Source: Aldrovandia affinis
Lineage: Eukaryota; Chordata; Actinopteri; Notacanthiformes; Halosauridae
DNA: 64,000 nt
Assembly: GCA_029706075.1 (NCBI GenBank)
Contig: JAINUG010000048.1
Span: forward strand, 3,528,501 to 3,592,500
Direction of reading: 5' to 3'
A model generated the notes under the pieces. The model was given only the letters and a program-made list of their open reading frames with translations. It was not told the origin of the DNA and did not search any database. The position numbers and the translations under genes were made by a program. The stretch's first letter is position 1, and every line of letters starts with the position of its first letter. Of the stretch, positions 42,325 through 54,461 are shown in pieces.

Positions 42325-44409
42325 TTAGCCAAATTGATCTGCATCTTCCGCTGATATCTCCTTCAGTATCTCCTGGGGCGCCTTATGGACAGTATCCTCA
42401 ATAGCTTTCTGTTCTTCTCTGGAAGGAGTTGGCAGCACAGCTTTCAGGTTACGATTGATGGAATCAATTCTCTTCTCAATCATTTCGTCAAATTCCTCTC
42501 TGTTTCTCTGCACAAGCTCTAGAATCCCTTTCTGGGCTTCTTTGCAACCTTCCATCAGCTCAAGTCGGGCTTTTTCAAATTTCTTACTGCCTACCTCAAG
42601 AGACATCAGAGTCGTCAAGTTACTTATGCGATCCATCAGGTACTTGTTGGAAACCTGGACATATGTCTCAGAGATCATGTGAACAAGGTGAGCAATATTG
42701 CTTGCCTGGAATGCCGGGCCATACAGCATGTCTTTAATGAAGTCTAAATGTCGATAGTTTGGAATGGCAGGAATGGACTCGCATTTGTTGACAAAATCGG
42801 AGACATTTACATTCAGACATGTTTCAATTAAATTAGTGATCATTTGGAAGAACTTGACCATCTTGGTCCACTGTTCTCTCACACTTCCCAATGCTTCTAA
42901 TCCTCTTGCCAGCATTTTTAATGTAGTGTCAAAGTCAATTTTCTCTACATCAAGGTTTCGCATTTCAGTGAGGATGCTATCGAATTCTTGGGTGCATTTT
43001 TTCATGTTCTCAAAGGATTTGTGGTATTCAGCTCTGCTGTCTCTCAGCTGCTCCTTGCTTTGCTCAATTCTCATTTGACTCATTTGTATTGTGGAGCTCA
43101 AGATGCCTTCGGAACTGCTTGAACCTTGCCTTGCTTTTGATGCATTTGGGACACTTGGTTGAAAGGCAGCAGTATTTGTTAGACTATTGCAGGAAATACT
43201 AAACTTGTTTGCCTTGTCTACCAGGTCATGTATAGCTGCAGGAATAGCGTCCTGGTGGCATGACTCCACATTACGCCTGGTGGCCAACTCCTTTTGCAAA
43301 AGGTCACATATGGTCTTCCCGGCCTTGCATAGACTCAGAGCAGGCGTTTTGACTTCACATGCCTTCTCATTCTTCAATAAATCTGCTATGTTCTTGAACT
43401 GTTTACCAATGCTGGTTGATTGTGCTATATTTGTCTTCTGGTCACGTAGCTTAGTCATATCAATCTGGTCTTCAGAAACAAACTCCAAAAGACTTTGTGA
43501 CAGAGCCATAATAATGCCAGCCTTTGATGCAATGTTCATTGTGGCGCCAGGGTCTGATTCTTGAGACTGAGATACTCCTTGTGTTTGGTATTCTTGGAAC
43601 TTTGTGGATTCTCCATTTATCAAGTTTGGTAGAGCGGTTGCGACTTTAACTACCGCATCTGCCAAAGCATAAGCCATAATATTAGCCCCACTGGGCATGG
43701 AGTTGATGGCTTCCTTGTAAGTTTCTTGTGATTCTTCCATTTGTTTAGTTACTGTTTTATGATATTCTTCTGCCATTTCTTTGGCCATTTCTGCAGATTT
43801 CTTTTTGAGCTCGGTGTATTTGATGGCCTCAGTCACTTTTTTCAGGCTTTCTTGGTGAGCTGATTTGGCAGATGTACAGTTTTCCAGAAGCTCAGAGATT
43901 AGTGCAATTATGGTTTGGAAATCTTCTTCAACTTTTTCAGCCAAACTGAAGCACTTGCTGGAAATTACTTTCATTTTTTTCAGCTGGAGGGGAAGCAGTG
44001 ACTCCACAATTGCTTTATCTTCTTGCATAAGGGTCTGGACAACAAGCTTCACATCGTTTGGTATGCTTAGGCTCAGGAGACGTATCTTGTCCATGTTTGT
44101 ATGAGCTGTATTGAAAGCTTTCCATCCATCATTGCAGACCTGCATCAGACAGGCCCGGAAGGACTCTGGGTGTTTTATGTGTGTAAAGGTTTTGTTAGGT
44201 GTGTGCCTGTTGATGGCAAAATCATTGTTTGCTGAAATAAACACCAGTTCACCCAATATAGCAATTGACATTGGCCCTGGAACCAGGAATTCTCCCCAAT
44301 TGGCATAGGCTCTCATTTTCAGCTCAGTTTCCTCTCGAACGTCTTGAGCCCTGTAGATTTTCTTCATTCCATTATTCAGTTCAGCAATACAGTCACTATT
44401 GGAGGCCAT
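42325..44409 (-). CDS. Gene B: 694-residue unrecognised helical protein, single open exon
   Basis: I do not recognise the family. One uninterrupted frame runs from the ATG at 44409 to the TAA at 42327-42325. I prefer this start over the upstream in-frame ATG at 44475: the upstream 22 codons look like translated 5' UTR, and gene A likewise starts just inside an exon. Residues 1-100 look globular (AYANWGEFLVPGP, INRHTPNKTFTHIKHPESF). Residues 105-240 are helical. About 241-266 is apolar and Ala/Gly-rich (MAYALADAVVKVATALPNLI) and a second weaker apolar stretch lies at 288-311. Residues ~440-560 and 600-694 are again coiled-coil-like. No signal peptide and no catalytic motif are seen. The coiled coil - apolar segment - coiled coil plan repeats that of gene A and recalls alpha-helical pore-forming or ApoL-like proteins. 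An open frame this long in a repeat-rich region argues for selection. Confidence 0.8.
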   Translation of the reverse strand: MASNSDCIAELNNGMKKIYRAQDVREETELKMRAYANWGEFLVPGPMSIAILGELVFISANNDFAINRHTPNKTFTHIKHPESFRACLMQVCNDGWKAFNTAHTNMDKIRLLSLSIPNDVKLVVQTLMQEDKAIVESLLPLQLKKMKVISSKCFSLAEKVEEDFQTIIALISELLENCTSAKSAHQESLKKVTEAIKYTELKKKSAEMAKEMAEEYHKTVTKQMEESQETYKEAINSMPSGANIMAYALADAVVKVATALPNLINGESTKFQEYQTQGVSQSQESDPGATMNIASKAGIIMALSQSLLEFVSEDQIDMTKLRDQKTNIAQSTSIGKQFKNIADLLKNEKACEVKTPALSLCKAGKTICDLLQKELATRRNVESCHQDAIPAAIHDLVDKANKFSISCNSLTNTAAFQPSVPNASKARQGSSSSEGILSSTIQMSQMRIEQSKEQLRDSRAEYHKSFENMKKCTQEFDSILTEMRNLDVEKIDFDTTLKMLARGLEALGSVREQWTKMVKFFQMITNLIETCLNVNVSDFVNKCESIPAIPNYRHLDFIKDMLYGPAFQASNIAHLVHMISETYVQVSNKYLMDRISNLTTLMSLEVGSKKFEKARLELMEGCKEAQKGILELVQRNREEFDEMIEKRIDSINRNLKAVLPTPSREEQKAIEDTVHKAPQEILKEISAEDADQFG

Positions 44410-44743
44410 GATCTTTGTTCTCTTATGGAAAAAATGTAATCTGTAAAAGACAAGTACATTGGTGTATCCTATCAAGTGAGTACATGTTTACATAAAATAA
44501 TCTATCCTATATCATATGGCAAGTGTTGCTAAACTCAAGGCCCACAATATATTCCCGGTTGTTTAAAGTTTAAACCACCTCAGAATGCAATGCTTCTCTT
44601 AGGCTAGATATTTATACCAAACGATCTGTCATAAATCTGACACAATTCCACAGAATGGGGTGGAGTATGTTGCAGAAAATTCTCTGGAGAGTCACGTAAT
44701 GCTTAGAAATCGTTCATTGTCAACATTTATATTTCAGAAATTC
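44410..44743 (-). other. 5' flank of gene B
   Basis: No further exon recognised. A possible acceptor ('ccataag') lies about 15-20 bases upstream of the gene B start codon, which would allow a non-coding first exon further upstream. No promoter motif stands out. Confidence 0.35.
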
Positions 44744-44755
44744 CCTTGAAATCAT

Positions 44756-45134
44756 CCATCCATCCATCCATTATCCATCCATCCATCCATTATCTAAGCT
44801 GCTTATTCCTGATCAGGGTCGCGGGGGCTGGAGCCTATCCCAGCATGCGTTCCGGGCGAGAGGCAGGAATACACCCTGGACAGGTCGCCAATCCATCGCA
44901 GGGCACACACACCATTCACTCACACACTCATACCTACGGGCAATTTAGACTCTCCAATTAGCCTAACGTGCATGTCTTTGGACTGTGGGAAGAAACCGGA
45001 GTACCCGGAGGAAACCCACACGGACACAGGGAGAACATGCAAACTCCACACAGAAAGGCCCCCGGCCGGGATTCGAACCCGAGACCTTCTTGCTGTGAGG
45101 CGACAGCGCTATCCACTGCACCACCGTGCCGCCT
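44756..45134 (-). mobile_element. Full-length tRNA-headed retroposon with (ATGG)n tail and 12-bp duplication
   Basis: The 12-mer 'ccttgaaatcat' is exact at 44744-44755 and 45135-45146. On the minus strand the element starts 'ggcggcacggtggtgcagtg' with a B box 'gggttcgaatccc'. It passes the very common fish block 'gcatgttctccctgtgtccg' and ends in ATGG repeats (44756-44795). The perfect duplication shows a recent insertion just upstream of gene B. Confidence 0.93.
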
Positions 45135-45146
45135 CCTTGAAATCAT

Positions 45147-45463
45147 GTAACCTTAAATCTATAAAGATCTATAATATCTAAAAATATAAATAAATATGAA
45201 AATATAAAAACACGTGGGTAGTCAGTCTGAGGCATAAAGAGTTTACATTTTTTCCCTACCATCAGCTACCATGTTCCTGGGCTCTTGTGTAACACATATT
45301 CCCATACTTGGTATCAGTATGTAGGGAAGGGTGCTCTATTCAGCTCTATTTTTCTGTCTACACCCCTTACTCAGCATACCACTCAATGACTCGGTTTACT
45401 ACTACCATCTCCTCTGATGCAGTGGCCTCAGCTAAACAAATTTCTTCATGCATTGAATGGAAT
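45147..45463. other. Spacer, no gene recognised
   Basis: Nothing I can support. Confidence 0.4.
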
Positions 45464-45698
45464 ACAGGTAACTGTCAAAATAAAGTTAATATTTTGGTAA
45501 CACTGAGCGACACTCAAACAGCCCTGGCCCGGACGAGGAGAGTCCCAGCTGGGTGGAGGGGGCTGTTGGAAAGGGGAGGGCCGGGCCTATCTGCTAGTAC
45601 TGGACTTGGCACTCCCTGAAAAGACACTCATGGTACTGCACCTGTTTAAAGGATCCCTTATTTACTCATGTGTTGCCTTTATTTTGGCAGTTACCTGT
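45464..45698. mobile_element. Short ISRm11-type MITE
   Basis: The ends 'acaggtaactgtcaaaataa' and 'ttattttggcagttacctgt' are inverted repeats of the ISRm11-like group. The total length is 235 bp with a GC-rich, non-coding interior. The same ends occur at 11156-11687, and single ends near 37603 and 61055. Confidence 0.85.
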
Positions 45699-46002
45699 AC
45701 ATTTTATTGTCAAACTGATGGTGACTTGTTTGTGAAATTGCTAACTTTACTAGCAAGCTTGCTTCCTACATTGATTAGCTAACTAACAATATATGTATTA
45801 TCGTAAGCACACCGATATAGTGGCTTCCTCGCTAGATTACTAAAGTAAATTGTTTGTAAAATATCATTAGCTTGCAGTTAGGTAGACAGTGAGATTTTTT
45901 AAATATGGAACGTGGCAAGGTATTGTAGACTATTTTGTCTATAGCCTAGATTAGACAATCAAATATTTTTTTCCACAGCTGATCAGTATTTTAATTAGAA
46001 CT

Positions 46003-48180
46003 TTTTACACATTTTTCTCCCAATATGGAATATCCAATTGTATTTGCAATCCACACTTTTTGCATCCCCTGCTATTAATCCGGGAGAGCACAGACAAGCA
46101 TGTGTTCTCCGAAAAGCGTGATGTCAGCCACTGCTTCTTTTCACATCTTTGTCCAGTGGTTCCAAACTCGGTCCTGGGGCACCGCTGTGTATGCTGGTTT
46201 TCGTTCCAACCATAATTGCAAAATTTGAATTGTAACAAGCTGTTAATTGTTCATAATTTGACTATTTTAATGTCTATTGAGGGATGACTTACCCTCTTAA
46301 GGTAGGGTTGCCAACTTTCTATCATGCAAATAAGGGAGAGAATGCGGGGCCACTGGGGGCGAAGTGGGTATGGTGTTGTATGGATGTAAATCAACACATA
46401 CTGTATATTGTATATTGTAACATGAACAAGGAACTTTGGCCCATAAACGGGACGTCCCAGCTAATACGGGACAGTTGGCAACCTTATTTTAAGGCCATAT
46501 TATGTCAGAAATAGCTATGCATGCTCTTCAGAGCTCTTCATGCATGTCATGAAGAATGTCTCATTTTCACCTCCCAGGACATTTAATCAGTCAAACTAAT
46601 ACTTTCTCTGTAAAGTGTTATATTTCAATGATTCCGTTAGAAAGAGGTTATATATTTTTTTAATTGATCCAATTATACTATGGCAGGTGAAATCAGTGGG
46701 GTCCTAATTGCTGAAGGGTTGACACCTGAAACTAAAGGGTTTGTGGAAAAGGAAGAGTTGCACATCTTGTAAGTCGCTCTGGATAAGAGCGTCTGCTAAA
46801 TGCTTAAAATGTCAAATGTAGGCAATGACCTAAACCTGCCTTGTGTTGAAATTAGTTTAAGTTCTACCATAAACACCTTAAACACAAGATTTCAACAACC
46901 TTAATTGGCTGTAACAAAAACCTGCATACACAGTTGGTGCCCAGGACCAAGTTTGGCAACCACTGCCATAGTCTACAAGTTAAACAAGCACAGACCTGAG
47001 TCAGAGGAAGACACTTTGTGTGCAGCTTTTTACTGGCAGACTGTGGGATTCCCCATTGACCAGAAGGGGTTGCTGGTGAGTGACGAGATGCAGAAAACCC
47101 AGCCAACTAAACCCTCCCTCTGCACTGGTATACACAACAGGATGCAGACCATGGGGCTCATCCACACACTAGAACAGTGTCTTCTGTTCAGGATGAGCAG
47201 GATGAAGGTGGTGAGAGGTCAGCAGTATCTCTTGATTGTGTTGGACTGTTACTACTACTCCTTCTCATACAGACTGAGTGCACACTGAATGAGATGAGTC
47301 AAGCCAGCTGCACCTTATCTATTGCCCTTCTCCCTCCCACTGATTGAAACTACCAATTATCACCCCAAATTGGGCATAAAAAGGTGAAAGAGACTTACCT
47401 GGGGGTGCTTCTACCTGGATCCCCACACCGACAGGCTCGCGTAAATCTTCAATGCTGCTGCAGTCTCCTTCGCTCCTTGCTGTTGCCGACCTGTCAAATT
47501 ATCAATTTACAGAAGAAGGTACATTCATGACATCAATGGGTATTTACCTGCTCAGAAAAGCCAATGGGAGACTGAGTGAGTGGCGGCGACTATTGCCTGT
47601 TGACCTGGCCAGGGATTCAGAGGGAGACCCATTGTGCAAAATTAATTTAAGTTGTTTCCCTCCACTCCCACCCTTCACTCCTGGGAGGCAGAGTTGGAAG
47701 AACACTCCTTTGGAGTGCAAATGAATGGAGGAGCGATACCATTTTAATATGGAAAGGCCTCACAAGGACCACTCTGTGGAAACGATACGCCCGCCACTGC
47801 CACGGAAACCGTGGTCATCTTTGCAGCTGGACAGTTTACAATCCCAGTTTAGAAGTATTTATCTTGCACCTGAATGAAGCATAATTGGCTACATGCAGCT
47901 AGATTACCTTCTGAATCTTAAATAACAGAAGTTAATGGGTGGGACAATGACCTTAACAACCCAGAGTATATTATATTGGAAAATAACTGACAAGTGATCA
48001 GTTACGGGTTCATCATCCAAAAAGGCTGTACAAAATAAACAATACAGTTAATGACTTCAAATTGGGAAATTATATTTTCTTTTTAACAAGTAATATTTTT
48101 TCCCCAGAAATGTATGTCTCGTAATTAGGGACACCAGTTTATTTATAAGCTATTTTTTTATATCTGCAAATTATTGAGGG
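46003..48180. repeat. Segmental duplication, copy 1
   Basis: This ~2.2 kb block matches the 48181-51280 block in order and orientation. Shared landmarks include the hAT-type element, 'gtctacaagttaa', 'gagtcagaggaagacacttt', 'cttcaatgctgctgcagtct', 'acttggccagggattcagag'-like sequence and 'agggacaccagttta'. It begins with a truncated SINE-like stretch (about 46010-46145) shared by both copies. No intact gene is carried: the longest frame, 46905-47288, is not conserved in the second copy. Confidence 0.85.
46154..46965. mobile_element. Non-autonomous hAT-type element (first copy)
   Basis: The ends 'cagtggttccaaactcggtc' and the complement near 46945-46965 ('gtttggcaaccactg') match those at 48331-49362. 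The right flank 'ccatagtc' is preserved, and the left 8-mer has diverged. A ~60-base L2/V-SINE 3' tail with 'gtaagtcgctctggataaga' is inserted at about 46755-46820 and is absent from the second copy. No transposase frame. Confidence 0.8.
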
Positions 48181-48330
48181 GAGACTCATTTTTGTCCCAG
48201 TATGGAATGTCCAATCGTATTTGCAAGCCACACTTGTTGCATCACCGGCTATCAATCCAGGAGAGCACAGACAAGCACGTGTTCATAAAAAAATTTGATG
48301 TCAGCCGCTGCTTCTTTTCACATCATAGTC

Positions 48331-49362
48331 CAGTGGTTCCCAAACTCAGTCCTGGGGCATCGCTGTGTATGCTGGTTTTCGTTCCAACCATAATTGCAAA
48401 ATTTGAATTGTAACCAGCTGATAATTGTTCATAAGTTGACTATTTTAATGTCTGATGACTTGCCCTCTTAAGGTAGGGTTGCCAACTTTCTATCATCCAA
48501 ATATGGGACAGAAGGCGGGGGCACTGGGGGCGAAGTGGGTATGGTGTTGTATGGATGAGATCAACACATACTGTCAATTTATATTGTAACATGGACAAGG
48601 AACGTGCGGAACGAGCCAATTTTGGCCCAAAAAACAGGATGTTCCAATTAATACGGGACAGTTGGCAACCCTATCTTATTGTCAGAAATGGCTATGCATG
48701 CCATGAAGAATAAATGTCTAATGTTCACCCCCCAGGACATTTAATTAGTCAGATGAACTAATACATTCTTCTGTAAAGTGTTATGTTTAAATGATTCCAT
48801 TAGAAAGATATTGCATTTTTTAATTGATCCAATTTTGCAATGGCAGGTGAAATCAGTGGAGTCCAGTGCTTAATTTGTAAAATAAGAGATGCCGGGGCTC
48901 AACTCGCCTCCCCCAACCACTTTTCCTACCTGCATTTCTGCATTCTATTTACATTTGTAATGTTCACTGGATGTAATGTTGTTTAATACCGGTTTAAAAT
49001 ATGCGTTCTTGTCGCACTTTAGATATTTATGAGCCCAGGTCTCTGATTCTGAGTAAGACATTTGCCAGGGTGCAAAATCGGATTCTTGGCATTGGCTAGC
49101 CCCGACACAAATTAAGCACTGGTGGGGTCCTAATGACTGAAAGTGTTGACACCTGAAACTAAAGCTTTTGTGGAAAAGGAAGAGTTAAATGGCAGAGCAA
49201 ATGGCAATGAGCTAAACCTGCCTTGTGTTGAAATGAGTTTAAGGAAAAAATGATGGTAGAACTTAAACGCAAGATTTCAACCATCTTAATTAATCAAGAG
49301 ATTGGGTGTAACAAAAACCTGCATACACAGTGGGTCCCCAGGACCGAGTTTGGGAACCACTG
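48331..49362. mobile_element. Non-autonomous hAT-type element (second copy) with 8-bp duplication
   Basis: The ends 'cagtggttcccaaactcagt' and 'gtttgggaaccactg' are inverted. The flanking 8-mers 'tcatagtc' and 'ccatagtc' match at seven of eight bases, as for hAT insertion. It is interrupted by the element at 48864-49121. Confidence 0.85.
48864..49121. mobile_element. 258-bp hAT-type MITE nested in the hAT element
   Basis: The 15-base terminal repeats 'cagtgcttaatttgt' and 'acaaattaagcactg' are perfect. The flanking 8-mers 'gtggagtc' and 'gtggggtc' differ at one base. The first copy of the duplication has the empty site ('cagtggggtcctaatt'), which confirms the insertion boundaries. No coding capacity. 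Confidence 0.92.
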
Positions 49363-50897
49363 CCATAGTCTACAAGTTAAGCAAACACAGACCTGAGTCA
49401 GAGGAAGACACTTTGTGTGCAGCTTTTTACCAACAGACTGTGGGATTCCCCATTGACCAGAAAGGGTTGCTGGTGAATGATGCGATGCAGAAAACCCAGC
49501 CAACTAAATCCCTCCCTTGGCACTGGTACACACTAGAATAGTGCCTTAACAGGATGCAGACCATGGGGCTCATCCACACACTAGAACAGCACATTGAAAA
49601 AGTACCAACGTTTTGGCCAGTAGACCTTCATCGGAGTGATCCATTGAATTGCTTAATAGCAATAATGATCCATGGGTGTGTGAGATCGCTGTGTCAGTGA
49701 ATGGTTGTTTTTCTCTGTATATTCTGGCTATAGCAGTAAATTGCTTTGTGTATACATCATTCATACTTTTTATATTTAGTTAATTCTCTGTTTCAACAGT
49801 GCCTTAACAGGATGCAGACCTTGGGGCTCATCCACACACTAGAACAATGCCTTCTGTTCAGGATGAGCAGGACCCAACAGCCTTATTAGAACTTTTTGCT
49901 CCCTATTATTGATGTCCCATTTGAGCTGTGAGAGGTCAGCAGTGTGGTGGAAATCACCCAGGAGTCTGATCGGAAGGAAGGATGTGAACACTCTAGGCCA
50001 GCACAGGTTCAGAATCTTTTATTCTTGAGCTGTATCAGCATTACAGCGCCCCGCAGACCTCTGCCTGCAGACGTCTGCCTAGTTATCTGTGGGTTCCCTT
50101 CTTATAGTACATGAGTGTATGCAGAATTTAATCAATGGTTAGGACAAAGTGTGAGTGAGAATGTGTTGATCATCAGTCGTGTGTTTGAACTCTATTCCTT
50201 GTGGTGGTTTCTTCTCCTGTGGATAATCTTGATTAATTATTGGGGTTTCTAGATTGGTGGTCTCTTTATGCCTCTTGTTCATTTTGCTCTGTCATGCCAA
50301 ATCAACAGTATCTCTTGATTGTGTTGGACTGTTACTACTACTCCTTCTCCTACAGATTGAGCGCACACTGAATGAGACCTGGGGGTGTTTCTACCTGGAT
50401 CTCCACGTCGACGGGTTCTCATAAATCTTCAATGCTGCTGCAGTCTCCTTCACTCCTTGCTGTTGCTGACCTGACAAATTATCAATTTACAGAAGAAGGT
50501 ACGTTAATGACATCAATGGGTGTTGTTTACATTCTGAAACACCAATGAAAGACTGAGTGAGTGGCGGGGACAATTGCCTATTGACTTGGCCAGGGATTCA
50601 GAGGGAGACTCGTGCAAAATTAATTTTAAGTTGTGTTTCCCTCCACTCCCACCCTTCGCTCCTGGTAGGCAGACTCCATATGATATATTTCTTCTATGTC
50701 ATGGAGTTGAAGAACACTCCTTTGGAGTGCAACTGAATGGAGGAGTGATACCATTTTCATATGGAACGGCGTCACAAGGACCACTATGTGGAAACGACAT
50801 ACCCGCAACTGCCACGGAAACCATGGTCGTCATTGCAGCTAGACAGTTTACAGTCCCAGTTTAGAAGTATTTATTTTGCACCTGAATAAAGCATCAT

Positions 50898-51236
50898 TGG
50901 CTACATGCAGCTAGATTAACTTCTGAATCTTAAATAAGAGAAGTTAATGGGTGGGACAATGACCTGAACAACCCAGAGTATACCATATTGGAAAATGACT
51001 GACAAGTAATCAGTAAGGGTTAATCATCAAAAAAGGATGTATAAAATAAACAATACAGCTAATGACATCCAAAAAACGTGGGACATTTTATTATTTTCTT
51101 TATAACTGGGGGGAAAATATTGTTATAAAGAAAATAATATGATTTCCCACATTTTTTGGACCTGGGTTAAGGTCATTGTCCCACCCATTAACTTCTCAAG
51201 ATTCACAAGTTAATCTAGCTGCATGTAGTCAATGAC
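50898..51236. repeat. Large palindrome (~80-bp arms plus inner hairpin)
   Basis: The outer arm with 'catgcagctagattaacttc' and 'gttaatgggtgggacaatga' (from 50898) is answered by 'tcattgtcccacccattaac' and 'ttaatctagctgcatgtag' (to about 51232). Inside, 'tattttctttataac' (about 51091) pairs with 'gttataaagaaaata' (about 51122). It marks the right limit of the duplication copy 2. Confidence 0.85.
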
Positions 51237-51289
51237 ACGTCTCGTTATTAGGGACACCAGTTTATCTAGGGATGATTTATTTTGGAGTG

Positions 51290-51589
51290 TGTTACAGTTC
51301 CTGGTATATTTGTGCTTGGCCCCTGTTGTCTGCTTTTGTCTTTCTGTGCAGGACAGTGTTTGACTAGCAGGTGGCGGTGCTTAATTGATAGATTGGAGAA
51401 CCAGTTATATATAAGGCCGGACGGTGTAGGCGGTCTACCCTCTCCTGGTCCAGCCGAATGGACGTTTCCACTTTAATAACAAAATAATAAAATTGATTAA
51501 TGAATAGTCTACTTGTATAATAAATACCCTTGCATCATAACTCGCCTGGTTTCCACTTTGTTCGGTCCACCCGACCTTGGATCGTAACA
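51290..51589 (+). mobile_element. LTR (gypsy-like) with adjoining tRNA-iMet-type primer site
   Basis: The 300-bp block starts 'tgttac' and ends 'gtaaca', the short inverted termini of LTRs. It has a TATA box (atatataagg near 51408) and AATAAA-like signals (about 51485-51525). Right after it, 'tggcagcagagggatgg' (from about 51596) resembles the primer-binding site for initiator tRNA-Met, with a small insertion. No gag or pol follows, so this is a remnant 5' LTR. The superfamily is inferred from these signals. Confidence 0.75.
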
Positions 51590-51609
51590 AAATGGTGGCA
51601 GCAGAGGGA

Positions 51610-52399
51610 TGGTGCGAGTTTTGATACCTTCCAAATATTATATTCGTAGCTAGCCAGCTAACTTAACTGTACAGCTGAACAGACAATGCATATTATTATC
51701 TTCATAGCTAGCTGGCTATATAATTCATATATTATGTTCGTAGCTAGCCGGAAACAGATTTATTTTAAAAAGATGTATTTTTTTTAAAGGTACAAATGCC
51801 AGTTTGCCTGTAATTCTGGCTGTCTATTATTCTATTAAATCTATTATTATTCTGTTTAGAAAACCTATTACAAAATCAATTTTTAATTAAACGGAAGTTA
51901 TATTTGTCTTCAATAAGGTGAGAATTCAAGAATTGTCTGCTAATGAAGACATATGTAGCGTATAAATCGCACATTATTTAACACCAAAAACACTTAAAAT
52001 TAAATTGAACTCACCAAAAGTTCACCCAGTCGCTGGATTCAAAGTTGTGTGAAAACCTTGGATTCAGAGCTTGTATTTATCCTCTGCCAGCAGTGTAACC
52101 CAGCCCACTTTTGCTCGTATTTTCACTTTCATTATGATATGTATGGTTGCTAATGAGTTAGTGATTAGTGAACCTTGGAAGTTCATAAAATAAGTTCCAT
52201 GCCTTGCACCTTTCAAAAGAAGCACAACAAAAAATGTCACAATCTTATTTGGATAAAATGTAAAAAAAATCTCAATTTTGGATTCTTAGACAAGGATCCT
52301 GTTTTGACAGTCACATTTTGCAGGACTTCCAATTGGTTGGACCCAGCTAATAGAAGTAGTTGTAGCCTGTGAGTGACTACAATAATCATTGGAACTCAT
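51610..52399. other. No gene recognised
   Basis: AT-rich sequence with no exon or defined element. It may include decayed internal LTR-element sequence near its start. Confidence 0.4.
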
Positions 52400-52450
52400 T
52401 AATTCATACTGACATTACAGGCAAAACACATTTTCACATGTAAGAATGTT

Positions 52451-52500
<50 letters not shown>

Positions 52501-52712
52501 GAAAAACCAATTGAGTGCACAAAAAATTGAACAATGGACACCCCTTTCTTATGCCTGCCCTAATTCTTGTCTGAGTTTATATGGAACAAGCCTTATTCAT
52601 TCTATAAACATTTAAGTCCAGTTATAACTAAAACAATGTGGATATAATAGCTTTCAAATTCTAAACATATTGGTAGCTGTGGTTGTACTGTTCCAAACAC
52701 AAAAACTCTCCA

Positions 52713-53661
<949 letters not shown>

Positions 53662-54404
53662 TTAGTCCAGTTATAACAAATAAAATGTGGATATAATAGC
53701 TTTCAAATTCTAAACATATTGGTAGCTGTGGTTGTACTATTCTGTATTTCTGTCACTTTATTTCTCTCCATTTATCAGCAGTTTATAGGAAATTCGCTGG
53801 AATAACTGGAAGTGCCCTGTGTTTCCTCCATTTTCTATATTTATAAAAATACTGACATTACAGCCAAAACACATTTTCTCATGTAAGAATGTTACACATA
53901 TTACTTAGTTTTTAATACTACATGCTTTTTAAAAATTTTAATAAAACAAACATTTAGAAGTGCAAATTGTTCACAGAATTTTCCATCATTTACAGTCATA
54001 ACTGAAGATCTTTTTAGAATGAGTAATTTGTCCCATATAAAGGCAGAATAAGAATAAGAAGTTAGTACATTTTGACTGTTTGTGATTGAAAACGAAACTA
54101 CAAATCTGCACAGCCTGTGAAATGACGCAGTTAATAAATAACTCCTTCCACACCATTTATCTTTATAAGAACTTAAACCCCCATAACCCTTTGTTGATTG
54201 TACAGATTGTTCGGTCTAAAGTAACTTTCAGATTCAAAAAGCAAATTGTCTTTGTTAACCGTAAACATTCATGGTTTGAGCAAATTTTCATCAATAAATA
54301 GATTTTTAATATGAGCAACAGTAAGGTGTCTAAAATAGTGCCAAAGTTTTGAGAATGGAAAAGTTCTGAGAAACATACATTTTGCCTTTGCCATATTTTC
54401 TATG

Positions 54405-54461
<57 letters not shown>

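Larger units (their letters stand above)
48181..51280. repeat. Segmental duplication, copy 2, with extra insertions
   Basis: This is the second, longer copy of the block at 46003-48180. The extra length comes from the MITE at 48864-49121 and from an insertion between about 49520 and 50310, which carries two 48-bp monomers and the sequence inverted at 57.3-57.5 kb. The right end runs into a large palindrome and then an LTR. Confidence 0.82.

Noticed and set aside
46905-47288. 127-codon plus-strand frame in duplication copy 1
   Set aside because: It starts inside the hAT-type terminal repeat and is not preserved in copy 2, so it is likely chance.
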